DNA of 64,000 bases from assembly GCF_038007465.1 (NCBI RefSeq), contig NZ_JBBOXF010000001.1:124001-188000 (forward strand), given 5' to 3'. The DNA comes from Sporosarcina sp. FSL K6-1508 (GTDB lineage: Bacteria > Bacillota > Bacilli > Bacillales_A > Planococcaceae). The translations under genes were made by a program, and so were the position numbers. The notes beneath the pieces are model-generated. The model worked only from the letters and a program-made list of their open reading frames with translations, was not told the DNA's origin and made no database searches. Of this stretch, positions 51,750 to 60,691 are shown piece by piece. Every line of letters begins with the position of its first letter. Within the stretch, counting starts at the first letter, position 1.

Positions 51750-52039
51750 TTACATGCTACTTCCCCATTAGTAGTCCGATTCCTTTGATCGAGTACGATA
51801 AGCTAAGAGACCATTTAGAATAGAACTAACTTAAAAAGTGCCCGCCATATATTGCAGAGTTCCTCCTCAAGGGGGAAAAATGATGACATTTTCGAATGGA
51901 AGGTCCGAATCGACCAATCACTCATAGCCGTATAAATAGACCTTCATTTAGACATAAATTATTAGCATGTTATACTATTGGTAGTAATACATATCCGTTT
52001 TTAACTTTATAAATGAAGTTTTTTTATGGAGGAATGAAA

Positions 52040-52492
52040 ATGAATAAAGAAGAAATCTTTAACGAGATGATGGAGACGATCTATAAATACTCAAGAATAA
52101 TAAATTCATATGAAAGTATACCCCGGCAATATGGGACCGAAGATGAGATCTATATGGTTGAAGCACATACGATCAATCTAATCGGAAATAAAATCCAAAC
52201 AAACATATCAGAGCTTGCTGAACTGACGAATAAAACGAAAGGCGCACTGTCCCAAATGGTAGAACGCCTAATAAAAAAAGGAATGGTTACCAAATCGAAA
52301 AATCCCCTTGATAACCGAGAAGTGATTATCCAATTGACCAACAAAGGAAAAATCGTCTATGATTATCATAAAGAATTGGATAAGTCAGAGTACAAAAAGC
52401 TTTTAATTGAACTGGATCAATTTTCAGAGGAAGACTTTTTAAAGTATACAAAGATTTCAACCATACTTCTAAATCTAGTTAGAGTAGAATAG
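52040..52492 (+). CDS. MarR-family transcriptional regulator
   Basis: 150 residues from the ATG at 52040, seven bases after GGAGG. The winged helix-turn-helix is clear: ISELAELTNKTKGALSQMVE, then RLIKKGMVTKSKNPLDNREV with the D-x-R wing. Flanking helices form the dimer interface. It faces the conjugate-catabolism operon and is separated from it by a shared terminator, so it is likely its local regulator, sensing a thiol-linked or aromatic ligand; this is inferred from position. Confidence 0.9.
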   Translation: MNKEEIFNEMMETIYKYSRIINSYESIPRQYGTEDEIYMVEAHTINLIGNKIQTNISELAELTNKTKGALSQMVERLIKKGMVTKSKNPLDNREVIIQLTNKGKIVYDYHKELDKSEYKKLLIELDQFSEEDFLKYTKISTILLNLVRVE

Positions 52493-52592
52493 ATCTATCC
52501 ACTTTGAACCCCAAGTTCTCAGGTAATTCTGTCTACTAAAAACACATATTATTCTGATATAATTAACATATCATGCATTCGTTGTGAAAGAT

Positions 52593-52639
52593 GCTAAATT
52601 AAAAAACAGCCACTATAATGGCTGTTTCTTAATTTAGCA
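52593..52639. terminator. Bidirectional terminator between convergent genes
   Basis: GCTAAATTAAAAAACAGCCA pairs with TGGCTGTTTCTTAATTTAGC. A-run and T-run on opposite sides allow it to end both the MarR gene and the leftward operon. The rest of 52493-52705 is empty. Confidence 0.9.
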
Positions 52640-52705
52640 TTCAATCCGATGATTTTCCCCCACCATTTCTAACTTACTATCAATTCAATGGGCTATGCCA
52701 GTATT

Positions 52706-53365
52706 TTACGACTCGAAAGCATTCAAGGCATTTACACTATGTGCTAGCGCTGATCCCGCTTTTAAAGCTGTTGCCACCAAAATTGATTCTGCAATTTCTT
52801 CTTTAGTTGCTTTAGCCCTTTTAGCCCCTTTTACGTGCCCATCAATACAATAAGGGCAACCTGTCGTATGAGCAATAGCAACAGCAATCAACTCTTTCTC
52901 CTTCACACTAAGCAATCCGCGTTTCATTGCCAACTTATCGAAAGAAAAGAAAGCTGTAGTCGTTTCCGGATTTAGTTCAATAAACTCTGACATCCTACTG
53001 ATATAAGATAACTTGTATAACTCTTCCTCTTCAATTTGGTCATACGCATTCAAAGCATTCACTCCATGAGCAAGAGCGGCACCCGCTTTTAAGGCAGTAG
53101 CAATCATGATAACTTCGGCCATTTCTTCTTTTGTCATATCGAGTTTCTTTGCTTGCTTGACATGCGAATCAATACAATAAGCACAGCCGGTTACATGCGC
53201 CACAGCTACAGCGATAAGTTCCTTCAACTTAGCAGATAAGACCCCTTCTCTTAATGCATTGTTATTAAAATTGACAAATGCATTAAATGCCTCCGGTGCC
53301 AATTCACCCATCTCACTAAGTCGGTTTTTATTTGATTTTTCATATAATGTCTCTTGTGCTGTCAT
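52706..53365 (-). CDS. Carboxymuconolactone decarboxylase family protein (AhpD-like, duplicated domain)
   Basis: 219 residues made of two homologous halves. Each has the AhpD core with a CxxC pair: GCAYCIDSHVKQAKKL in the first and GCPYCIDGHVKGAKRA in the second, followed by matching MIATALKAGAALAHGVNALN and ILVATALKAGSALAHSVNAL. AhpD-type CxxC proteins act in peroxide or thiol-disulphide chemistry. As last gene of the operon with a C-S lyase, it may handle the reactive thiol released. GGGGGGAATG gives the start. Confidence 0.92.
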   Translation of the reverse strand: MTAQETLYEKSNKNRLSEMGELAPEAFNAFVNFNNNALREGVLSAKLKELIAVAVAHVTGCAYCIDSHVKQAKKLDMTKEEMAEVIMIATALKAGAALAHGVNALNAYDQIEEEELYKLSYISRMSEFIELNPETTTAFFSFDKLAMKRGLLSVKEKELIAVAIAHTTGCPYCIDGHVKGAKRAKATKEEIAESILVATALKAGSALAHSVNALNAFES

Positions 53366-53389
53366 TTTTCATTCCCCCCAGTTTATATT

Positions 53390-54598
53390 TCAGATATTTT
53401 TCGTTTCCAATACGGGACTTATTTCCACAATTGAATTGACTGCTTCTATCATTTGCTTACCTGCTCTTTCAACTATTGATCGGGAGCAAGCGAGGTTCAT
53501 CCGAACAAATCCTTCACCTCCCGGCCCAAAGACATAGCCTTGATTCAATGCAACCTTTGCTTTCGAAAGGAACAGCTTTTCCAGCTCTTCGGGAGTCAGT
53601 CCCAATTCCCTGCAGTCAATCCAAGCTAGATAAGTCGCTTCTAATGGCAGAACTTTCAAGACCGGTAAGTTGGTTTCGAAATACTTGGTAATGAATTGCA
53701 AGTTTCCTTCAATATAGTCCAGAACTTCATCCAGCCATTGTCCACCGTACTTATAAGCTGCCTCTGTGGCAAGCGCCCCAAATGAGTTCGACATACCAAT
53801 CGCATACTTCTCTGTTTCAGCTATGAATTTCCCTCTCAACGTCTCGCTGGAAATAATTATATTCGAAGTTTGTAGACCTGCAAGATTGAATGTCTTACTT
53901 GGTGCCGTACAAATAATGCTATTCTCCGCAAACTCTTCTGAAATAGCCGCAAATGGCGTATGTTCACCAGGCTTGAATATGAGATCAGCATGAATTTCAT
54001 CCGACACAACCAAGATTCCATGTTCCATACAGATGTTACCGAGACGTTCAAGTTCCAATTTGGTCCAAACACGACCACCAGGATTATGCGGATTACAAAG
54101 TAGAATCATTTTAACCGAAGAATCTATTTTTGAAATCAAATCTTCAAAATCCATCTCATATCTATCTTCTGTAAGAAGAAGAGAATTGTATACGACCTGC
54201 CGGTTATGATTTTGAATCACTTTCATGAAAGGGTAGTATACAGGCGGTTGCACTATAATCTTGTCACCTGGTTCACTGTAAGCTTGGACGATTAAACTTA
54301 AGGCGGTAACGACACCGGGACTATGACAAATCCACTCTTTTTCAACTGACCAATTATGGCGATTTTTCATCCAGTCAATTACGGCTTTATAATAGCCCTC
54401 CTTCTTCGACGTATAGCCGAAAATACCATGTTCCGCCTGAGACTGGATCACTTTGACCACTTCATCCGGAACTTTAAAATCCATATCCGCAACCCAAAGT
54501 GGAAGTAAATCTTTTTCACCGAATAATTCCTCAGTTGCATCCCACTTCGCACATGAAGTATTAGAACGATCAATTACTTTGTCAAATTTGTATTTCAT
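53390..54598 (-). CDS. MalY/PatB-family PLP enzyme, likely cystathionine beta-lyase type C-S lyase
   Basis: 402 residues from the ATG at 54598. The fold-type I signatures are LPLWVADMDFKVPDEV at the N-terminus (MalY/PatB hallmark), CNPHNPGGRVW, VSDEIHADLIF and the PLP lysine in TAPSKTFNLAG. These enzymes split the C-S bond of cysteine S-conjugates or cystathionine to thiol, pyruvate and ammonia. Neighbours are an M20 deacylase and a YfcC transporter upstream and a CxxC protein 24 bases downstream, all on one strand, which suggests stepwise use of N-acyl cysteine conjugates. Confidence 0.93.
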   Translation of the reverse strand: MKYKFDKVIDRSNTSCAKWDATEELFGEKDLLPLWVADMDFKVPDEVVKVIQSQAEHGIFGYTSKKEGYYKAVIDWMKNRHNWSVEKEWICHSPGVVTALSLIVQAYSEPGDKIIVQPPVYYPFMKVIQNHNRQVVYNSLLLTEDRYEMDFEDLISKIDSSVKMILLCNPHNPGGRVWTKLELERLGNICMEHGILVVSDEIHADLIFKPGEHTPFAAISEEFAENSIICTAPSKTFNLAGLQTSNIIISSETLRGKFIAETEKYAIGMSNSFGALATEAAYKYGGQWLDEVLDYIEGNLQFITKYFETNLPVLKVLPLEATYLAWIDCRELGLTPEELEKLFLSKAKVALNQGYVFGPGGEGFVRMNLACSRSIVERAGKQMIEAVNSIVEISPVLETKNI

Positions 54599-54658
54599 CA
54601 ATAACTACCTCTATTCCATTTGTTTTTTCAACATTGCAAGTCCATTTGTAAAGTTCAT

Positions 54659-56116
54659 TTAATAACCTACCCATCCGATTGACGAAACAACATAAAGAAT
54701 GGCGGAACCGACAACAAACCAAATTAAGAATAATGGAAACATGAATTTCATCCATGAACCAAAGTTTGCCCTAGCTAAAGCGATTGCTCCAACAGTCGCA
54801 CCTAAGGTCGGAACAATCAAGTTCCCTAAACCTCCGCCAAACGAAAGTGCTGTGATAAGAACTTGTGGAGTCATACCAAGTACATCCCCTACTGGTTGCA
54901 TTATTGGGAGCATGACACCCATTAAACCCGAACCTGATGGAACTAAGAAATTAAATATAGATGATACAAAGAAAATGAACACCGCTGCAAACCCTAGAGA
55001 AGTCTCAGCCATTAAATTTGTCATTACATTTACAACTGTATTCAGAATATTACCTTCTTGTAAGATTACGCTGATTGTTGTTGCTAACACAATTACGACT
55101 GCTACAATGACCATATCTTGAACACCTTTTGTAAAAGAGTTAATCATTTCATCTACAGTTTTTCTCTTCAATATGAAACAGAGGACAAAGGCAATGAAAA
55201 AAGTAGTGATAAATGTATTGTTCCCATAAGTCTTAGCCCAGCCAAACACAGTGTTTCCGACAGCGAGGACAATCGGAGCAACGATGACAATTGAAAGGAC
55301 CGCAACATCTTGCCAAACAACTTTTTGAACCTTATTATTAGCAATATCTTCTTTTTTCGATTCATTCAAATCGGTTAACCATTTATCATTACTCATTACA
55401 CTTTTCAACGGATTCTTTAGAACCCTTTTAGCGTATAACATTACATATATTGCAGTAATGATCATAAAAATAAAAAACATAATTGTTCTAGTACCGTAAC
55501 CTGAATACATAGGAACACCATCAGAAAACATTTGACCGAGCATAGCCATGCCTGCCGGGGATACAGAGAATGCCAAAAATAATGGAAGAAAAGTGACTCC
55601 TAATGCAGTTATGGGATCCAATCTCAATTTCCTCGTCAACAAAACGCCTAAGGATACAAAAACAATCATCATATCTCCACCGATAAAGAAACCAATCAAT
55701 CCCATTAACGAAAATAACCCAAGAACAAGCATAGTTGGACCCGCTTTTTCAAATCTTCGAATCAAATAGTTCAGTATATTATTAATAGAGTCGAGTTGGA
55801 AAATCGCTCCGAAAAAACCACCCATAAAGAGCAATAACACAATTATCGAACTTGCTTTTACACCACCATCAAGTATTAATGTCAAAGCATATAATGGATT
55901 CACGGGCGTCTGTTCACTTAAATGGTATGTGCCCGCAATAATTTTCCCACTATCTGTATGTTCAAAACTTCCTGCCGGTACAATATAGGTTAATAAGCAT
56001 GCAAACAACATCATTCCTAACATCATAACCGTCACATGTGGTAGTTGTAATTTCTTTTTAGCTTTCACAACTTTTATAACTCCTGTTGTGGCTTTATCCG
56101 TTTCTGACACATTCAT
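54659..56116 (-). CDS. YfcC-family membrane transporter
   Basis: 485 residues, about twelve hydrophobic segments. After a short basic N-terminus comes HVTVMMLGMMLFACLLTYIV PAGSF-type start (YIVPAGSFEH), the YfcC/DcuC family motif. Other marks are GLIGFFIGGDMMIVFVSLGV and the C-terminal FLVPSGSGLMGVMLPIMQP. Relatives move amino acids or C4-dicarboxylates. Between the deacylase and C-S lyase genes the cargo is likely an N-acyl amino acid or cysteine conjugate, though this is inference. GGGGTGAG precedes the ATG. Confidence 0.9.
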   Translation of the reverse strand: MNVSETDKATTGVIKVVKAKKKLQLPHVTVMMLGMMLFACLLTYIVPAGSFEHTDSGKIIAGTYHLSEQTPVNPLYALTLILDGGVKASSIIVLLLFMGGFFGAIFQLDSINNILNYLIRRFEKAGPTMLVLGLFSLMGLIGFFIGGDMMIVFVSLGVLLTRKLRLDPITALGVTFLPLFLAFSVSPAGMAMLGQMFSDGVPMYSGYGTRTIMFFIFMIITAIYVMLYAKRVLKNPLKSVMSNDKWLTDLNESKKEDIANNKVQKVVWQDVAVLSIVIVAPIVLAVGNTVFGWAKTYGNNTFITTFFIAFVLCFILKRKTVDEMINSFTKGVQDMVIVAVVIVLATTISVILQEGNILNTVVNVMTNLMAETSLGFAAVFIFFVSSIFNFLVPSGSGLMGVMLPIMQPVGDVLGMTPQVLITALSFGGGLGNLIVPTLGATVGAIALARANFGSWMKFMFPLFLIWFVVGSAILYVVSSIGWVGY

Positions 56117-56271
56117 TTTCTCACCCCATTATTTTAATAATGTACAAACTACTTAATTTATCAATGTGGTCTATACATTCACTTTTTTACATGAGCAGTC
56201 ATAGAAATACTTCATTAATTGGAGGCAGGGTAAAAAACTTATAGATGAATATCAAGTCGGTTATGTTTAAT

Positions 56272-57558
56272 CTAGTGGAATAAGTCTTTCACTACTCTTT
56301 CTTCAGCGTTAAAATCAATTTTTTTATCACTGTTCAAAAAGTCTAACGTATATTGAACTGTTGCAGTAACTCCCAATTTTAAAACGTCTTCATCAATATC
56401 AAAATGAGCGTTATGATGTTCTGCACCGACTCCTTTCTTAACGTTTTCGATTCCTACAAATGCGAAAACACCAGGAAAGTATTTTTGATAATAAGCAAAT
56501 GGCTCTGAGGCCATCCAAGCGGGATAATGAATAAGTGCTTCTTCGCCAAGAGTAGATTTAATAGCATTGTCAGCAATTGCGGCACAAGTTTCATCGTTAT
56601 TAACGAGTAAATCCTTTGCTATTGGCTTCGTAATATATTCAAACGTACAATTATGCAGGTCACATATCTTTTCCAATAGACGATTAAACTCTGTTGCAGC
56701 TCTAACGCCTTGGTTATATTGTAAGTACCTTGCCGTTCCACTAAAACGCAAATCATCCGGAATTACGTTTGCTGCTGTTCCCGCTGAAATACTTCCAATA
56801 GAATAAGTGATGGTTTGAAAAGGATCTAATGAAGTTAAACGCATTATCCGTAAATTGTTATAAAAGTCTGCAAAACAATCCAAAGGCGATATTGCTAAAT
56901 CCGGTCTCGAGCCATGACCGCTTTTTCCTTTAATCACTACATCGAATAGGAAAGCTGCTGCCATCCGAGGACCCGAATCAACTGAGATTTTTCCTGAGGG
57001 TAAATCAGATTTAAGATGAATACCCCATACCCCGTCTGCCCCTATTTCAACTAATCTCGTTAATATAGCTTGTATACCAGCTCCATTTTCCTCACCTTGT
57101 TCGAAAGCTAAAATCACTTTCCCTTTCAACTTTTCTTTATTTTGAACTAATATCTTTGCTGCGCCAAGTAGCATAGCTGTATGGCCATCATGTCCACATG
57201 TATGAGCTGCATTTTCAATTTGTGAAACAACTATCTTTTTTTGATTTAAATTTGTTTCTTCTTCATTCATTGGTAAAGCATCCAAATCAGCTCTCAAAAT
57301 AATAGATTTCCCGGAAGTTGCCCCTTCTATAATTCCAATAATTCCACCGTTCGAAACGATTTCGAACTCAATGCCCAATCTTTCTAACTCTTCTGTGACA
57401 ACTTTTATTGTGCGTACTTCTTGTAAACTAACCTCTGGATACATATGGAGATCCCTTCTAATATCAATTACATACTGGTCTACTTTCTTAGCAAGTGAGA
57501 AGGTGTCCATATCCCCCATTTTTAATTTCAATTGGTCAACCAAGCTCGATGTCTTCAT
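56272..57558 (-). CDS. M20-family amidohydrolase (N-acyl amino acid deacylase type)
   Basis: 428 residues. Zinc-binding motifs of the AbgB/IAA-amino-acid-hydrolase group are intact: RRDLHMYPEVSLQE, IILRADLDALPM, AAHTCGHDGHTAMLLGAAK, ILAFEQGEENGAG (catalytic Glu pair) and VGAEHHNAHFDID at the C-terminus. The dimerisation domain begins at KGKSGHGSRPDLAISPLDCF. It would remove the acyl group before the PatB-like lyase acts. First gene of the four-gene operon; GGAGGAAG precedes the ATG. Confidence 0.92.
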   Translation of the reverse strand: MKTSSLVDQLKLKMGDMDTFSLAKKVDQYVIDIRRDLHMYPEVSLQEVRTIKVVTEELERLGIEFEIVSNGGIIGIIEGATSGKSIILRADLDALPMNEEETNLNQKKIVVSQIENAAHTCGHDGHTAMLLGAAKILVQNKEKLKGKVILAFEQGEENGAGIQAILTRLVEIGADGVWGIHLKSDLPSGKISVDSGPRMAAAFLFDVVIKGKSGHGSRPDLAISPLDCFADFYNNLRIMRLTSLDPFQTITYSIGSISAGTAANVIPDDLRFSGTARYLQYNQGVRAATEFNRLLEKICDLHNCTFEYITKPIAKDLLVNNDETCAAIADNAIKSTLGEEALIHYPAWMASEPFAYYQKYFPGVFAFVGIENVKKGVGAEHHNAHFDIDEDVLKLGVTATVQYTLDFLNSDKKIDFNAEERVVKDLFH

Positions 57559-58191
57559 AACACTTCCTCCTTTTCAATAGTATTACTTTTACAAATAACT
57601 TTTGATATGTTACAAACTAACTCATGTCTAGTTAACACTTAAATTGAAAGGGCTTGCATAACTTAAGGGACTACTTTAGCTATCTGAAGTTAACGTTTCA
57701 CTATCTCTCGACCCCCTTTGACTGAATACTTAGTAAAGTGTGGATTTAAAAATTAGTATAGCACCTTAACCAAATGTGGTCAATAAGAATTCCTAAGTGT
57801 CACATTAATTGACAAAGTCTTAATTACTAATTTCAATTGAGTCAATTTCAAAATAGGGGATTTTGAATTAAAACCCGAACAAGGCTGATTTCTACTCCAG
57901 GCGAACGCTTTCCGTTACAATCAACGGAATTCATCCATATGAACGAATAAGCAATTATGAAATTGATTCAACTAGCTAAAATATATTCCCTGCCACTATC
58001 AACAAAAGTATAAACAAAGATGGATTAGCCTAAGAGAAAGCGCTATCGGAACATAACCGGATTAAGGAATTACTTACAGAGACATACGCTGCACCAATGC
58101 TTTCTGCAATGGTTTAATAGCTATCATTTCCAGTTAAATAGCGTTCCACCGCTTGTAATTTAATTGCTACTATATATTTTGTTATAAAAAC
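57559..58191. other. Long intergenic region, degraded sequence
   Basis: About 630 bases. Near 58014-58118 a plus-strand stretch reads EKALSEHNRIKELLTETYAA after a stop and without a start; it resembles an HHE-type helix but is too short to call. No promoter or riboswitch fold was recognised. Confidence 0.4.
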
Positions 58192-58275
58192 GCCCCGTAA
58201 ACGTTAGTTGGTATCTATCTTTTACGGGGCAGTTCATGCTATCGAAAAACAGACATCCGCCAATTCGGATTGTCT
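58192..58275 (-). terminator. Two consecutive leftward hairpins
   Basis: ACAGACATCCG / CGGATTGTCTGT (about 58245-58275) is followed on the minus strand by TTTTTC. GCCCCGTAAA / TTTACGGGGC (58192-58230) is followed by GTTTTTATAAC. Both have T-tracts only on the minus strand, although no convincing gene is transcribed leftward into them. Confidence 0.65.
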
Positions 58276-58451
58276 GTTTAGTGTCGTACATTGAACCGAT
58301 ACACAAATACTTCGATTAAAAAGAAGCTTGATTTGCACTGAAATAAAATTGGCAGGAACGAATTTTTTCACTTTTTCCATTAAAGGCCGGGTTAATAATT
58401 CAAGCTTGGGTATATATAATACGACAAGTGCTTTAGGAGGGGAACATAAAT

Positions 58452-60674
58452 ATGACAGAACCATACTACATAACAACGTCTAAAAGAATGTGCCAAGAGT
58501 CCGGGATGGATCCGGAAGAGGTATCGAAACCAAAGAAGTTTTTAAACGAAGCAGAGTTTGAAGTGAAAAGAAAATCATATAGTGAAATTCTGTCCGTTGT
58601 GCGTTTTTTCTCAAATAAGCTGCTAAACTCCTTAAAAGGCACTCCGATACTCGTTGTTGTTTCGGATGCAAACGGTTTTCTTCTTGATATTGATGGAGAT
58701 GAAACCATAAAATCTATCATTGAACAATTCGGGATCAGACTAGGTGGCCAGTTCACTCAGGAAGATACAGGCACGAATGTCATTAGTCTTTCATTGCAAC
58801 AAAAGCACCCGATCAGTTTAGTTGGCGAACAACATTACCATTCGTTTCTTCATAACATTGCGTGTTACGGGTCTGCATTTCACTATACAGATGAAGATAA
58901 CCTGCTTGGTAGTGTATCCATCATGATGCCTATTCCGTTTCAGAATCCACTTTTTCTATCGATGTTAACCCAAGCGATTGATTCGATTGAAAGAGAACTA
59001 TTATTAAGGAAACAAAATAAGAAGCTTAATATTATGAATCAGATTATGTTAAGCAGAACAAGAAATGGAATAGTAATTACAGATGAGAACGGAATCACTA
59101 CCGAGTTTAATGATTTCGCCCAAAAAATCTCAAATAACAGCAGAGAATCGGTTGTGGGAAGAAACATTTGCGAATCACATTTAACGGGAGACTATTTTAA
59201 AGAAGTACTAGAACAGGGAAAAATATTCGAAAATGAAGAAATCAAATTTAAAGATGACGCGGGTAACCTAGTCGTCTGCCTGTTCGATGCCCAACCAATT
59301 TATAAAGAAGATAAAATGATTGGCGCCTTCGGTCAGTTCAGGGACATTTCAGACCGTTATTTACTGCAGGAGAAATATAATTACTTAGCCTACCATGACG
59401 AATTAACAAAACTGCCAAACAGACGATATATTACCAGGGAGATAGGATCCATTATTGACGAGCTAAATGCAGGTCAGCAGCGAACTATGGCTCTTTTATA
59501 TGTAGATTTGGATCGTTTTAAAATCGTTAACGATAACTTTGGTCATTCATATGGGGATGAGCTCCTTATTCATGTAAGTAAGCGTTTATGCAGTTGCCTC
59601 GGGGAAAAGGATACACTTGCCCGTATGGGTGGTGATGAGTTTGTTTTCCTGCTTACAGATTTTATTAGCCCTGATTATGCCACTAAAAAGGCCGAAGAGA
59701 TACTCAATCTCTTTCACGTCCCTTTTCAAGTCGGCAAGAAAGAATTATATACGACAGCAAGCGTCGGGGTTGCGATTTATCCTGACTACCCCATTTCTAT
59801 GGAGAAACTCATGATTTACGCAGATAATGCAATGTACCAAGCAAAACTACAAGGTAAAAATCGCTATGTCGTTCATACCTCCGAATTATTAGAAGACATG
59901 ATGGATGAATACAGTCTCGAAATCGATTTAAGGAGAGCACTTGAAAATAATGAGTTCGTTCTTCATTATCAGCCGCAAATTCATAACCAGACCGGTAAAT
60001 TAGTTGGATTTGAAGCGTTAATCCGCTGGCAACATCCTAGGTTAGGTCTGCTTTTTCCTGCGAAATTTATCAAACTGGCTGAAGAAAACGGATTGATCAC
60101 CCAAATTGGAGAATGGGTCATCAATGAAGCATGTTTCCAAAACAAAAAATGGCAGGATGCCGGAATGGTACCGATAAAAGTTTCTGTTAATCTCTCCACA
60201 CAGCAATTTCTTACTAGACATCTCATTACATTCGTGGAAGAGGTTCTGGAACGAACAGCACTCGACCCGCAATATTTCGTAGTCGAGATCACCGAATATA
60301 TGGCGATGGAATATGAATACTCTATTCTCGTACTAAAAAAGCTGAAATCTCTCGGCATCGGCATTAGTATTGATGATTTTGGGACTGGCTATAGCTCGCT
60401 GAATTATCTTAAAAACTTCCCGATTGATTATATTAAGATTGACAAATCCTTCATTAGTGAATTAATGAACGATTCGAATGATGCCATTATTGTAAACGCA
60501 ATTATCATGTTAGCCCACAACCTTCATAAGGAAGTGATTGCAGAAGGAGTTGAAACAAAGGAACAGCTCGACTTCCTGACAAATCACCAGTGTGATATAA
60601 CACAAGGCTATTTCTTCAGCAAGCCACTTCCAGCTGAGGAAATCGAGATGATTTATTTAGGACGACAAGGATAA
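58452..60674 (+). CDS. GAF(AcoR-type)-PAS-GGDEF-EAL cyclic-di-GMP enzyme
   Basis: 740 residues, AGGAGGGG before the ATG. Residues 40-190 look like the GAF sensor of AcoR/FhlA-type sigma-54 activators (VVVSDANGFLLDIDGDE, TGTNVISLSLQQKHPISLVG EHY-type QHYHSF, SVSIMMP). PAS follows at about 200-310. GGDEF lies at 393-397 (ARMGGDEF) and is intact; the inhibitory RxxD site before it is GEKD, so product inhibition is probably lost. EAL at 521-523 (FEALIRWQHP) with DDFGTGYSSL and EGVE is also intact. It can therefore be both cyclase and phosphodiesterase, switched by a soluble ligand. No membrane helices. It is transcribed with the TPP enzyme 17 bases downstream. Confidence 0.93.
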   Translation: MTEPYYITTSKRMCQESGMDPEEVSKPKKFLNEAEFEVKRKSYSEILSVVRFFSNKLLNSLKGTPILVVVSDANGFLLDIDGDETIKSIIEQFGIRLGGQFTQEDTGTNVISLSLQQKHPISLVGEQHYHSFLHNIACYGSAFHYTDEDNLLGSVSIMMPIPFQNPLFLSMLTQAIDSIERELLLRKQNKKLNIMNQIMLSRTRNGIVITDENGITTEFNDFAQKISNNSRESVVGRNICESHLTGDYFKEVLEQGKIFENEEIKFKDDAGNLVVCLFDAQPIYKEDKMIGAFGQFRDISDRYLLQEKYNYLAYHDELTKLPNRRYITREIGSIIDELNAGQQRTMALLYVDLDRFKIVNDNFGHSYGDELLIHVSKRLCSCLGEKDTLARMGGDEFVFLLTDFISPDYATKKAEEILNLFHVPFQVGKKELYTTASVGVAIYPDYPISMEKLMIYADNAMYQAKLQGKNRYVVHTSELLEDMMDEYSLEIDLRRALENNEFVLHYQPQIHNQTGKLVGFEALIRWQHPRLGLLFPAKFIKLAEENGLITQIGEWVINEACFQNKKWQDAGMVPIKVSVNLSTQQFLTRHLITFVEEVLERTALDPQYFVVEITEYMAMEYEYSILVLKKLKSLGIGISIDDFGTGYSSLNYLKNFPIDYIKIDKSFISELMNDSNDAIIVNAIIMLAHNLHKEVIAEGVETKEQLDFLTNHQCDITQGYFFSKPLPAEEIEMIYLGRQG

Positions 60675-60691
60675 TAGGGGGCACATACAAC

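Noticed and set aside
58014..58118. Plus-strand stretch EKALSEHNRIKELLTETYAA resembling a hemerythrin-type helix
   Set aside because: Begins right after a stop, has no start and is only about 30 residues long; similarity may be chance.
58234..58476. 80-codon minus-strand frame next to a leftward terminator
   Set aside because: No ribosome site at any start, and it overlaps the promoter and start of the GGDEF gene; composition is not protein-like.
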